Positions 24,155 to 35,269 of a stretch of 64,000 nucleotides of DNA are shown piece by piece. Origin of the DNA: Anodontia alba (lineage: Eukaryota; Mollusca; Bivalvia; Lucinida; Lucinidae); contig OZ024834.1 of assembly GCA_964016985.1 (NCBI GenBank), positions 83,116,289-83,180,288 on the forward strand. The letters run 5' to 3'. The notes beneath the pieces are model-generated. The model was not told the origin of the DNA, ran no database searches, and saw nothing but the letters and a program-made list of their open reading frames with translations. How positions within the stretch are numbered: position 1 is the stretch's first letter; every line of letters starts with the position of its first letter. Made by a program: the position numbers and the translations under genes.

Positions 24155-24780
24155 ACATGTTACTGTGTAGTTCAAAAGAAAATATCGAATATTTGTTTTG
24201 CCATTGAACAGAAACTAGGCATTTTATTGGCGGGTAATGCGTACAGAGAGCGGTGACGAGTAAAGGGATAGGGGGTGATTGAGAATATCATGGTTTTTCA
24301 ACATCGTATTTCATACTACCGGTCGCGTTTTACGTTTCACTTCTGATACGGCAAATTGGTTCCTGGAGCCTATTCTCAGTCAAAGTGCCATTATTAGCCT
24401 TTTTTCTGTCTTTTTAGGCATTTTAATGACGGCTGGTGCGTAAGAAGAGTGGTGGCGAGTAAAGGGAAAGGTGGTGATTAAGAAGACCATGATTATTCAG
24501 CAAGAAAGAAAGAAAGAAAGAAAAAGGGAAATAATGACACTAGGACTGAAAAACAGGAGTCAGGAACTCATTTTCCGTAACTGGGTCAGACATACGTAAA
24601 AATACGACCGGTTGTATGAGATACGATGCTGAAAAACCATAGACTTCTTAATCATTACCTATCCTTTTACTCGCCACCGCTCTCTGTATGCACCGCCCGT
24701 CAATAAAATGCCTAGTTTCTATACAAAGTAAAATAATGCGATATGTTTTCTTTTTGAACTACATGTACGGTCGTGTGCTG
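24155..24780. mobile_element. foldback element with ~115-190-bp inverted arms
   Basis: About 24212-24326 (aggcattttattggcgggt, cagagagcggtgacgagtaa) is an inverted repeat of about 24596-24715, and a third, direct partial copy sits at 24416-24500. No ORF. There is no counterpart in the second duplication unit. Confidence 0.7.
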
Positions 24781-24899
24781 TGATATCGGAGAATTTGTCG
24801 TTTAAAACTCGTTTCGAAAAAAAAACAACTCCTTTAGCTTAATCTCACATGCACTGAAACCTTCGTTTTACTTTATCATGCAGAAATTTACTAAAATTA

Positions 24900-25900
24900 A
24901 GACCTATAAGTATACTTAGATGGATGGATCTGAATTTACGATCAAAACAAAAAGCTCTCAGACATGGGAGCCGACCGATATACTCTGAGCTGCTCGACAG
25001 AGTCGGACCCTCTGTTTAATTATTCTCAAATTTCTTTATTTTATTTTGAATTCCTATTTTCGGGAATCGGGATACAATGGGCAATCTGTTCACAATTTAA
25101 GATTACCAAACTCTCATGCATATGTCAAATGAATGGCAAAATCAGTCATAATAAGTGACGTTTGCTTGTCGATCTGTAAATTGGCCAAAGCTCACTGCTC
25201 ACTACACGTCACACATGAGTCAGGCAAGATCGTACACATTTAACTTTTCTTAGAGTAGAAAACAAGTAAAAAGACTAGAAAATTGCACGAGATTCTCCTT
25301 TGTTTTGAAAATGTTCGTAACAAAACCAAATTTGTACGACGAATGATAGGTAAAGTAAATAAGAGAACTCAGGAATTGTAACAATCGGAGCCACACCAAG
25401 CCCCCAACACCAAATGGAAAGATAGACAAATACAATAAAGCAGCCAAAAATGAACAGATGAGAAGCAGAGTTGACAACTCTTTCCCAAAAAGGTGGGAAC
25501 TCTGTTACCCAAACTTAACAGAATATATAATCAACGTACATAATCGTTAAAAGAAAAACATATGAAAGTGAAACACTACATAACAATTAACAAAACGTAC
25601 CACAATGAAAGTACCGCCTTGGAACGATCAGTAATAAATTACTCTGTGCTCTGTGTGTGTGTGTGGGGGGGGGGGGGGGGGGGGCTTAAACTAGCTTTAC
25701 TGAATCTCAACCCTCGCACTCAGCTTCCTAAACCTACCTAAACTTTTCATAGAGTAGAAAACAAATAAAAAGACTAGAGCATCGAATAAGACTTTCCCTT
25801 TTTTTTAAAAAAAGAAAAAAAAAACAAAAAAGAAACAAAACATTTTTGTCACAAAAACAAATTTATACGACGAATGATAAACCTACCTATTTCGATCGTT
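24900..25900. repeat. duplicated repeat block with R1 in reverse and a poly-G tract
   Basis: Colinear with about 61570-62450. R1 is in reverse orientation at 25245-25735, followed by a second partial copy at 25745-25885. A (GT)n then ~20 G tract lies at 25651-25684. The frames at 24964 and 61622 are conserved only as repeat sequence. Confidence 0.75.
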
Positions 25901-26009
25901 GTTTTGAAGCTCTATATTCGGAGCCGTGCTCCGAAAGACTCACATCACGTTAGATTATCAGAGCCGCTGACTTCGATTACGAAGTTTCCTACCCGTGACT
26001 GAAGGGTTA

Positions 26010-26061
26010 GGAAGGACTGCGGGTTATGATTCTGGCACTCCCTAGACTTTTCTCTTACCTT
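26010..26061 (+). mobile_element. Penelope-like element 3' fragment (copy 6), 50 bp
   Basis: Only the last ~50 bases are present: ggaaggactgcgggtt through ggcactccctagacttttctc, ending ttacc. It keeps the 3' end and is the shortest copy on this strand. Confidence 0.75.
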
Positions 26062-26069
26062 TCTAGCTG

Positions 26070-26301
26070 TCCGCCTGAAAACGCTTTGGATCCTTGGCTA
26101 CCCACCGAATGTCCTGCGAAAACTCATCAGACTGCATGGATGAAAAGGCTGATTTGAGTCTTCGCTGGGCTCACATTCAGTCTTGTAGGAAAAGCTGTGC
26201 TCTGACTTAATTATATATTGTATTATATATGTATTGCATTGATTTTATGTTTGTAGAAAATAATGAACAATGCAGTGTTTTTCAAGGTTACTGGCATTAT
26301 A

Positions 26302-26333
<32 letters not shown>

Positions 26334-26500
26334 GTGCTTCTATGAAAGCGCTTTGATATTCGTCCGTTTCAATCTTAAGCATAGTCCTACAGAACCCGGA
26401 TATGCCCTACCTTTGCAAACAATGTGAATGTAGATCAATTGCTTCGAAGAAGCCAACTCATTGGATCTGCACTGTTTGTTATGAAATATGTGAAATTGTA
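26070..26500. repeat. H1 hairpin, (AAT)n and gtagatc-type hairpin repeat H4
   Basis: H1-like sequence at about 26070-26190, an (AAT)n tract at 26306-26333, and a palindromic H4 unit at about 26395-26490 (cagaacccggatatgccc, ggatctgcactgtttgt). The order is kept at 62545-62990, so it predates the duplication. Confidence 0.6.
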
Positions 26501-26832
26501 TCAACAACCTGGTTCAAGTTGCCTGATTGGTTGAAAATAAGGAGAGCATGGCATCTTCAAATTTTTGGATCTCCTGAAAAGCTCTTTAAAATTGAAGAAT
26601 AACGTCGTGTTTTAACATCAGGATACATGATCCAAATATTCACTGATTTGGATGCCAAATATGCAAATTTCTGAAATTTGCGAAAATTGTGAAAACAGCA
26701 AAAACTTAATTTTTTGACAGGGCCGCGGTCATCGAAAACTTATTTTTTTCTTATTTTCTGAAAAGCTCTTTAAATTGAAGAATATAATCATGTCTTAAGA
26801 GTAGCATCTCTGTATTCATATTATCTCATTGT

Positions 26833-27211
26833 CTGTATTAAGAGTAGCATCGGGACCCAGGGTGAAGTTGGCTAGCTGTAAAAGTGCTTTAAACCCCCCG
26901 GTGGTTTACTCTGCTGACCGTTCTAAGGCGGTGGTCCCGGTGTTAGTCTTACTCTTCGTTGCTTTGTGGTTTATTCTACGAGGCGGTTTGTTGTATGTGT
27001 TACCGTGTATCATTTTGTTCTTGTGTTTTTCAGTCCTTTTAGCATTGCGATTACCTCGCTTGGGGAAGAGAGAGCTAATCTTAGTGCTTTTCGTACGTTT
27101 GTTCGATTTGTGCTTGTTTGGATTTGTCGGTTTCCTCTTCCTCTTGGTGTCTGGGAAAGGCTGCGGTTTATGAGTGTGGCACTCCCTGGACTTTTCTCTT
27201 ACCTTTTTTTT
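26833..27211 (+). mobile_element. Penelope-like element 3' fragment (copy 7)
   Basis: From ttaagagtagcatcggg to ctcttaccttttttt, lying in intron 6 antisense to the gene about 100 bp from exon 6. There is no matching insertion at the same site in copy B. Confidence 0.9.
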
Positions 27212-27309
27212 AACATCAAGTTACCTGAAATCCAAAACATTTATTCAGCCTGAGGGTTAGTCCCTATTCTTTAGCAGCGAAACTGGAAGATGATTGATTA
27301 CTCGCTTAC

Positions 27310-27488
27310 CCTGGTTCTTGGCTATTATCCCCATTTCATTAACGAGATTCCAGTAAGTTTCGTTGTTGCAGATCTCAGACCACTGAGGTAATCCGCTTCC
27401 ATGCGAGCCATATTTATTCAACAAACCTATTTTACTTCCCTTTTCATCAGGCACTTCTGTCCGTTTAAATTTCCCAGTTAACAGACCA
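27310..27488 (-). CDS. aldo-keto reductase A, exon 6
   Basis: Acceptor ttttttcag, then GLLTGKFKR, the loop that lies over the cofactor pyrophosphate in this family, then a variable segment with PQWSEICNNETYWNLVNEM and GIIAKNQG. It joins exon 5 through a split Ser codon; donor is gtaagc. Copy B exon 6 has the same length, 179 bases, and near-identical sequence. Confidence 0.92.
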
Positions 27489-27537
27489 CTGAAAAAAGAA
27501 CGATGAATAACTGTTATACTTGAGACGCAACGTCAGG

Positions 27538-27705
27538 TAACGTATCTTCAGATATGAGCGCCCAGTGAAGATACAGATCAGACTGCGCGAAAGATCAGAA
27601 TCTTAGCAGGGCACATTTTGGATAGACAAGGATGCAAAGCTTCTCTGATTGGACAGCTCGGATGCGCAGGCTGATTTGTCTTCATTGGGCGCATATGTAA
27701 GAAGT
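27538..27705. repeat. H1 hairpin repeat beside exon 6
   Basis: gagcgcccagtgaagatac ... cttcattgggcgcatatgt. The same repeat sits in the same place beside exon 6 of copy B (63840-64000), so it predates the gene duplication. Confidence 0.7.
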
Positions 27706-28595
27706 CTTTATAAATCTGTCCTTGTTCATAACCTTCGCTATTTGCGCCACACGTAATTCATCATCCATATTAACCTCGGGAGACATTATGTAGCTCTAAT
27801 GGTAAATGGAGTAATTTTATAGCAAGTTTTCATATTGTGCGGTTGTTTTCTATTCTCTGTTTAGACAGTTGTCCTCACATCACAGCGCTGCGACAAACTG
27901 TTAAGTACCAGCAGCAAGCTGTATGAATGACAAGAATCTTTGCGCCGTTCGCAAAAAGGTAATTTCTGGCACAGAGACCTCTAGCGTACTTCAATAGGTT
28001 AACAGAATATCAAATAATACTCGTAGCGTGAATAGTCATGCTTTGCTATTTGTTAAAAAGCAAATTTCACAAACCATCTACGCGGGACCTCATTGCTCCG
28101 TACGGGTAAGCAACAAATGGTAATGACTTTTAGCTTTTGCGATACAAGTAGTTCACCAATATCCCAGCCTCTCAGTGCCTTAAATGACAGACGGAATGCT
28201 TACAATGTTACATGAATGGTCAGAATGTACGATTTTCGTTTGAAGGTAATATTACCCTCACAGACTAGCCTCGCGACGAGTAGTGTAATTCAAATCAAAC
28301 TGGAGTGCCTTGCAAACTGTATGTTGTGTGTACTCTTTAGATTCGCCACATTGAGGCAATTCTAATGTGTGCACTCAGTGTCTCATCATTTTGAAAGATA
28401 AAAAGGTCGAAAGGACATCTCTAAATTATCCTACTTTACCTCGTGACCTGGCGCTATGATTAAACCTCAGTGGATCGAACTACCCATGTCTAGAAGAAAT
28501 GTCTTTGATCCCAAAGCTGTTCGAGCCATTAGAGTGACTGTATAGATATTGTTGTCTGTTCACTCGACCTTACGTTAGCCTCAAACAATATTTAC

Positions 28596-28693
28596 CTCTT
28601 CAGTGGGCTGTAAGACAGTACTCCAATTCCTTGATTCTGACAAACCATAAAAGCCTCGTATTCATTGAAGCGTTCTAGTAGATTATATTCTTG
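28596..28693 (-). CDS. aldo-keto reductase A, exon 5
   Basis: Acceptor ttttacag, then QEYNLLERFNEYEAFMVCQ and NQGIGVLSYSPLK, matching the strand with the conserved Tyr that stacks on nicotinamide and the S-Y-S-P-L turn. Length 98 bases; donor gtaaat; phase carries two bases into exon 6. The matching copy B exon is beyond the right edge. Confidence 0.9.
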
Positions 28694-28769
28694 CTGTAAA
28701 ATGCAAACTAATCATGACAGAAAGATGTTGAAATTTTTCAGCTTTTTGCATTCAAAGTATGGTACTGCT

Positions 28770-29850
28770 CAAGTTTATCATGACCATCCAAGTATCAAAC
28801 ATGTCAAAGTATAAAATCAAATACAGAACTCTGAATTTAAGACATTACTGAAAAGTAGGTATCTACCTGCATCCAGAAACTTAACTCCAAGAAAGCAACT
28901 CTATTCCATTCAAAATTATTATGGCCTATTATGGCGGTTAGGCCATCAGTATCTCTACCGATCTGTAACATTTGCAACACCATGCTTAGCAAGGAAACCT
29001 TTCCATCACAAGTGAAAGAAAACGCACAGGTTACCCCAGTTTATATAAAAAATTGACTCATTCATTCAAAATAATAATAATAATAATAATAACGTCCAGT
29101 CCGCATACTCCCATCCCTGTCAAAAATCTACGATAGGCTTCTTAGCAACCAGCTTACAATTCATTTTAATGAACTTTTTTCACAGCTACTTTTCTGCTTT
29201 TCGAACTTCTTACGGATTTCCAACGATCTTACTTCGCATTGTTGAGGACTGGAAAGAGGCACTAGACAAAACCCTGTCTGGTGTAGCCTTCCTGATGAAC
29301 CTGTCAAAGGTATTTGACTGCCTCCTCCAAGATTTTATAATAGCTCAAATCAAAGCATATGTGTTGCCCGACAGTTCCTGCAGGTTAATGGCCAGTTACC
29401 TCTAAAACAAAACCCAAAGGGTAAAAATAGGGAGCATGATTAGCTCATGGGCAGAAATAATCAAATGAGTCCTACAGGGCTCAATTCTTGGGCCTCATCT
29501 TCAACATTGTTATGAATGATATGTTTTGTTTCATCTCTCACTGCAAGATTTATAAATATGCAGATGATAATACTGTCTCGTACTGGCACAGAGAACTCAA
29601 CACTCTAAAAGAAATCCTCGAAAAAGAAGGCCTTATCTTGCTTGAATGATTTGATTCCAAACCAAAGCAAGCAAACCCAAAGTAATTTTAGGTTATCTCG
29701 TACGAAATAAAATCATTTGCGGATGCAAAACAGTTTACAATAGCCGGTGTTCACATTCCCTGTGAGGAAACTGTAAAGCTTTTGGGAGTGGAACTGGACT
29801 TCATGTTCAATTTTGATATACAAATTCAACTTCTCAGTTCATAAGTCTGA
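28770..29850 (+). mobile_element. decayed LINE reverse transcriptase fragment
   Basis: Plus-strand pieces read ICNTMLSKETFPSQVKE, LLSNQLTIHFNE, LFHSYFSAFRTSYG, GVAFLMNLSKVFDCLLQD, QGSILGP and YADDNTVS, then LLGVELDFMFNFDIQI. That is the RT order of a Jockey/CR1-type element, with many stops and frameshifts. It differs from the 18-21 kb LINE. It lies in intron 4, antisense to the gene and close to exon 5. Confidence 0.8.
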
Positions 29851-29859
29851 TCCGCACCT

Positions 29860-30850
29860 GGGTAGGCCCTAAATGTAAGTGTGCAATATGTGGAAATTGA
29901 GAAGGTCAGGTCAGTAAGCTATGTCTTTATGTGTTTTCGCTTTGTTCTATATGCTGCTGTATTTTTTTAAATTTTTACTGCATGCATTTTTATTTATCTT
30001 TGCTGTTTTGCTGTTGCAGGTCAACATTGGATTTTAAACATTGAGTGTGCCTTTGTAGCACTTTAGTCTTTCGGTACAAGGACTTGTAGCCTAATTTTGA
30101 ACTGCATGCGCTTGGTATCCCATTTTCGCCTTTTCCGTCTCAAAGGCGGCTCGTGGAAGTTTAAAGGATGTATTCTCATATAAATAATTATCGCTCCTGG
30201 GATTCATTTGTTTTAAATATGTGATAGTCTATAAGCATTTGAATAGAAATTTCCTTTTTATCGTATTATGTGTGTGTATAAGTTATCTATACAGGGAGTA
30301 TATACATGTATACATAATTAAGTTTACTTTTGTCATTGCTATTAACATGTCTTCTGAACTTAGCTGTAGAGGTGCAAAAATGAGCCTTTCATTACTCTCC
30401 ATTTACTGTACAAATATTCTGATTACGTTTGTGATACTAATTATGATTTATTTTATAGCTGCTTTTACTTTTGTTATATCTTATACAATTGTTTGTCAGA
30501 AAAATAGCCTCTTGTAGTTTATGTTTAGTATTTATGGTAACCGACGTAAGATAAATGGTTTTGTTATCTTGTATCTTGGTAACTTCAGTTATATTTTTGC
30601 TACTGTCACAACAGAAAACACATAACAGAAGTTACCCAGGAAAGAACATGATCATAAGCAGAACAGTTATATTAAAAAAACCTGACATACGAACAAAGAA
30701 TAATTGTACCAAAGGAATTGTCATGGTAGGAGCAGCAAAAAATCTAGTACTGAGCAGGGAGGTCACTTGAACCAGTTTTACTCGTGCGGATCCTCGCACT
30801 GAATTCCGATACAGCTCCAAATTATAAATATGTGCTCGGGTTGCATAGGC
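29860..30850. other. intron 4 interior, no feature seen
   Basis: AT-rich sequence with short, unrelated open frames (for example 30221-30517), no repeats that I recognise and no coding similarity. Confidence 0.6.
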
Positions 30851-30854
30851 CTCC

Positions 30855-30961
30855 CCCAGCTAGCATTCTACGTAAATCTACATCGGGCCGTCATCGGCCC
30901 GTCAGCTACCCTGACGGGCCGATGACGGCCCGATATAGATTTACGTAGAATGCTGACTGGG
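30855..30961. mobile_element. 107-bp near-perfect hairpin MITE H2
   Basis: Arms of 51 bases (30855-30905 and 30911-30961) match at 48 positions around a 5-base loop. Ends are cccagctagcattc and gaatgctgactggg; the core is gggccgtcatcggcccgtcag. A diverged relative is at 17715-17800. Confidence 0.9.
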
Positions 30962-31009
30962 CCTCCACCTCATCAGTGAAACACCAGAGTAAAATGTATG
31001 AGTCAGCGC

Positions 31010-31235
31010 ACTACAAAACATACGACTTGTGCGACCAGCGAAGGCTCAGATCAGCCTGCACATCTGCGCAGTTTGACCAGAATCTTCACCGATTTATGTG
31101 CCTTCTACAGCCGCCGGGCTATCCAAAGAGGGATTAACGAGAACCCTTGCCATACAGGTGGGATGTACAGGCTGATCCGAGTCTTTGCTAGTCACACAGG
31201 CCTTAAGGTAGGTTTTGTCGTACGTGGCCCATAAT
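31010..31235. repeat. H1 hairpin repeat
   Basis: ccagcgaaggctcagatcag, tttgaccagaatcttcacc and gctgatccgagtctttgc in palindromic order. Short frames here are repeat-derived. Confidence 0.6.
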
Positions 31236-32016
31236 ATGTAATCTTAAACACTATGACATAACACAGCAAGTAAAACAGCCTATTATATCTATACAATCAG
31301 AGCGTAATTTAATCAGGCTCGAGATTATAAAACTTTTCCGTGCTCAACTCAGCTGAAATTTGTCCTGCTAATAAATAACAAAGTACTAACAATGTTAACT
31401 GCATTTTTTTCTTGCTACACAGTAGATGAGCATAAAAAATTCTCTGCCAATACATATGAAAATGCAAACATTTGTTTTGTTGCATTTTCATATTTATTAG
31501 CCTTCGCTGGACATACTTGCAATCTTATAGAAAATGCTGTGCTCCGGCTAATAGAATACTACAGGGATCAAACATGGTTTTTCAAGCATTAACATTCACT
31601 AGGTCCCGTGGGAGGTGTTGAAAATTGAGGCCGAAGGCCGCGGTTTTCAACATCCCAAGGGACCTGGAGAATGTTGATGCATTGAAAAACCATGTTCGAT
31701 CGCTATTATTGCATAAAAGCTGAAAACATTTGCTAGATTTCGCGTTATTTCTTCCACTATTTTGTTTCGCCTTTTCACCGATGTCTCGCGGACGCAATTT
31801 TCACGTACTATGTTCGTTCTAGGGCCGACACTACACATGATGATGGCAGCAATTTTGTGGCCCCGGTACAGGCTATTGAAAGTTGCGTAGCCGTGCATTA
31901 ACAGCGCGTGAATTGACTTGTTAATACACGGCTTTTCGCCGGTTAATGCACAGCTGTAAATAACGCGCGGCACTGCTTTTTATGCAATAATATGCATTGA
32001 GTTCGATATAGTGGTT

Positions 32017-32149
32017 TAGCTAATCTTAGTGCTTTTCGTACTTTTGTTCGGTTTTTGCTTGTTTAGATTTGTCGGTTTTCTCTTCCTCTTGGGGTCTGGG
32101 AAGGGCTGCGGTTTGTGATTGTGGCACTCCCTGGACTTTTCTCTTACCT
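32017..32149 (+). mobile_element. Penelope-like element 3' fragment (copy 8)
   Basis: From agctaatcttagtgctttt to ctcttacc, inside the left half of the foldback structure. Its 3' end points at the 3' end of copy 9, about 200 bp away. Confidence 0.85.
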
Positions 32150-32346
32150 AATTTAGCTAATGTTCTTTGACAAACCTGCCAGCAGCAAAATAATGAAAAT
32201 CGTCAAATCTTTTTCTGAAGCCATCAAAAATATAATGAATTTACCCAGAAAACACCACAATTACGAAACACCACCTTCCCGAGGCACAACAAGAGGAGAG
32301 ATGGTGAACAGATAATGACAAAACAGACGCTACATAAGAAAAAAAA

Positions 32347-32969
32347 AGGTAAGAAAAAAGTCCAGGGAGTGCCACAATCACAAACCGCAGCCCTTCCCAG
32401 ACACCAAGAGGAAGAGGAAACCAACAAATCCAAACAAGTACAAATCGATCAAACGTACGAAAAGCACTAAGATTAGCTCTATCTTCCCCAAGCGAGGTAA
32501 TCGCAATGCTAAAAGGACTGAAAAACACAAGAACAAAAAGGCAAAAGGTAAGACATACAACAAATCAACTCGAAGAATAAACCACAAAGCACCAAAGAGT
32601 AAGACTAACACCGGGACCACCGCCTTAGAACGGTCAGTAGAGTAAACCACCGGGGGGTTTAAAGCACATTTACAGCTAGCCAACTTCACCCTGGGTCCCG
32701 ATGATACTCTTAATACAGAAATACATAAAAAAATCGGTTCGCATAAAGGCTCCCAACTCAGTCAATGCATCAAAGCGAAAACATAAAAATCAAATTAATC
32801 ACTATAATAAACAAAGACGAGTACTCATGGCTAATTCTACTGTATGCCAGAGTAAATGAAAACCAATAGTTGAACCACGGCGGGCCAAGCCAAAGACATA
32901 TCGTTAAGCCCCTGGTTAAAGTTTTACGTAGAGGCCGTCATTGAATCTGAGGCCGAACCGCCGTCGTGA
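32347..32969 (-). mobile_element. Penelope-like element 3' fragment (copy 9)
   Basis: Reads on the minus strand from the end of the RT tail (ASDSMTAS-like codons near 32935) to the shared 3' end at an A-run. The region over the ORF end carries a short deletion relative to the 22-kb and 53-kb copies. Confidence 0.88.
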
Positions 32970-33582
32970 TATTAAAGAAACCATCGACGCAAAAACAAAA
33001 AAAGAATATTAAGCCAATTACATTTGTATTAAGAAATGGAGTATTGTAATTTTGTTTTGTTTGATTATTTCTGATGCAGCCCAATGCAGAGATTATAAAA
33101 GATATTATTGCATAAAAAGCAGTGCCGCACATTATTAACAGCCATGCATTAATCGACGAAAGGCCGTGTATTAACAAGGCAATTCACGCGCTGTAAATGC
33201 AAGGCTAAGCAACTTTCACTATGCCTGTACCGGGGCCACAGCATTGCTACCGTCACGAGATGTGTACTGCCCGGCCCTAGAACGAGCATAGTCCGTCGTA
33301 ATTGCGTTCGCGAGACATGAGTGAACTGGCAAAACCAAATAGTGCAAGAAATAACGCGAACTGTAGCAAATGTTTTCACTTTTATGCATTATTAGCGATC
33401 GAATATGGTTTTTCAATGCATTCACATTCGCCAGGTCCCTTGGGAGGTGTTGAAAACCGCGGCCTCCGGCCTGAGTTTTCAACACCTCCCACGGGACCTG
33501 GCGAATGTTAATGCTTGAAAAAAACATAGTTGATCCCTATATTGTGGTAGAGACAGTGACGTATGTAAAGTACCTTTGTAAT

Positions 33583-33745
33583 GGTTCGTGCAGTCTGATC
33601 AGAATCTTCACTGGGCGCACCTTGGACTGCTGAAGATGCTAAATTTCTTCATGCAGGTTAAGATGACTGTTCGGACTTTGCGGATGCGCAGGCTGATTTG
33701 AGTCTGAGTTGACATGTCATGAAGGTACGTTTTCTCACGATGTGC
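33583..33745. repeat. H1 hairpin repeat
   Basis: tctgatcagaatcttcactgggcgc ... cgcaggctgatttgagtc in palindromic arrangement, 35 bp from exon 4. Confidence 0.65.
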
Positions 33746-33771
33746 CTCAATTATTAAATGGATTGTAATAC

Positions 33772-33945
33772 CTGCAGACTAATACAATTATTTAGCCCAA
33801 GTTCTTTGGTGACGTCTGCGATCTTCTGAAGTTGCCAACCACAGACATTGCTGAAACCGAAGTAACGAATTTTTCCACATCTCACGAGATCGTCGAACGT
33901 GCGCAATGTTTCAACTATTGGTGTAGCATTGTCCCACGCATGAGC
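33772..33945 (-). CDS. aldo-keto reductase A, exon 4
   Basis: Acceptor atttcag, then AHAWDNATPIVETLRTFDDL, where His138 is the tetrad histidine, then GKIRYFGFSN, the strand leading to the carboxamide-binding Ser/Asn pair, then GWQLQKIADVTKELG and ISLQ. 174 bases, exactly 58 codons, phase 0 at both ends. Donor is gtatta, weaker than the others. Confidence 0.92.
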
Positions 33946-34084
33946 CTGAAATGTATTACACTATTATGTCAACAGTATAATATATTCACCATAAATATTG
34001 GGACACGTTATCAACTTACCATACTTGTCCTTAAATTTGAAATAGTCCATTCTTCTACCCGTTGATGTGTCTAAAATATTTTTG

Positions 34085-34915
34085 TATGTATGGCAAACAG
34101 TGTAGATCCTGATCAGACGCAGCATTCTGCGGAGTCTGCTCTGGGTCTACACTGTTTGCAAAGGTCCCAATACCTAGGGTTATTACGGTAACGTACGTTT
34201 TTCTGCTACGATAGGTTTATTGTTATCATATACAGCGAATCTTTACATGATCTTCGCAAGCAGTGAAAGCGCTAACAACCTTAAGTTAATGTACAGACAA
34301 AAGAATGATTTTCGTTCCATTAGACTATTATATATGATTGAGCCATGCCACAGCACTTCCTACAAGATTGAGTGTATGCCCAGCGAAGACTCAGATCGTC
34401 CACTCAGTCTGATCAGTGTTCGCAGAGCACTCTCCAACACATCTTTGGGCTGGTCAGCGAAGTACAGGCTGACCTGTAATCGCTTAGCGGACATGCGAGT
34501 TTGTAGCAACTCATGTTTAACTGAAATACATTCATATACGTTAAAGTTAGATTATTTTACTTTTGATAGGAACCTTTTAGAACCAGCTAGAGAACTACTT
34601 ATATAAGCTGGCTGTCAACATGGTTATTGTAAATTTGTTGGAATGAAAAAAGAAACTCAGCCAACTGAGAATATTCTATTCTCATGAAAAATGTTTGTTT
34701 TATTAACCCTTGTCATACTGAATAAATTAAGATGCCACGTCCACTTCTAACTGTAGTCAGTCAGATTACTTGATCCAAGTTGTTGATACAAATTCATTTA
34801 TTGAATAACAAACAGTGCAGGTCCAGATCACTTGGTCTCTTTTAAAGCGAACTGATCTGGATCTACACTGTTTGCAAAACGGGGAATATCCGGGTTCGGC
34901 AGGACCAGGGTTAAA
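34085..34915. repeat. H4 and H1 hairpin repeats in intron 3
   Basis: H4 palindromes at about 34085-34180 and 34790-34900 (gtccagatcacttgg / ctgatctggatctacac), and an H1 relative at about 34375-34500. The long minus-strand frame over 34766-35251 runs through an H4 unit and a T-run and is not a gene. Confidence 0.6.
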
Positions 34916-35269
34916 AAGTGTTTCGTACTCGTACCTACTGGTGTAAAAGCAGACTGAAATATGTGGCGTATTTTGCGAGTTTGTTGCAAAAACCCACCCT
35001 GCAGGAAGGAAAATTCCGTTGTTGTCATGAATGAGGGACAAATCTTGGGGACTTGAAAACCCATGTTGTATTAAGTTATCATTGGTCGATTTTCTGTAAT
35101 AGGACTGTAAAATACAAAAATAGTATACTTTTGTCAAAGCCATATTAAATGATATTAAGCAACATATCTCGTTTTTTTTTTTTTTTTTGTTTTTTTTTTG
35201 TTTGTTTGTTTTGTTTGTTTTGTTGTTGTTGTTTTTTGGTCCCAAAAGCATCAGATTTGGTTATAATTA

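Larger units (their letters stand above)
31563..33538. mobile_element. ~2-kb foldback structure with ~420-bp inverted arms
   Basis: About 31563-31990 is the reverse complement of about 33098-33538: gggatcaa / ttgatccc at the ends, ccaggtcccttgggaggtg hairpins (31566-31700 and 33398-33536), a tagggccg block and tttatgcaataatat near the inner ends. Between the arms are two Penelope 3' fragments in opposite orientation with their 3' ends facing each other. No transposase is seen. Confidence 0.8.

Noticed and set aside
34766..35251. 161-codon minus-strand frame
   Set aside because: It crosses an H4 hairpin repeat and a T-run (poly-Asn/Lys); no family resemblance and no splice context.
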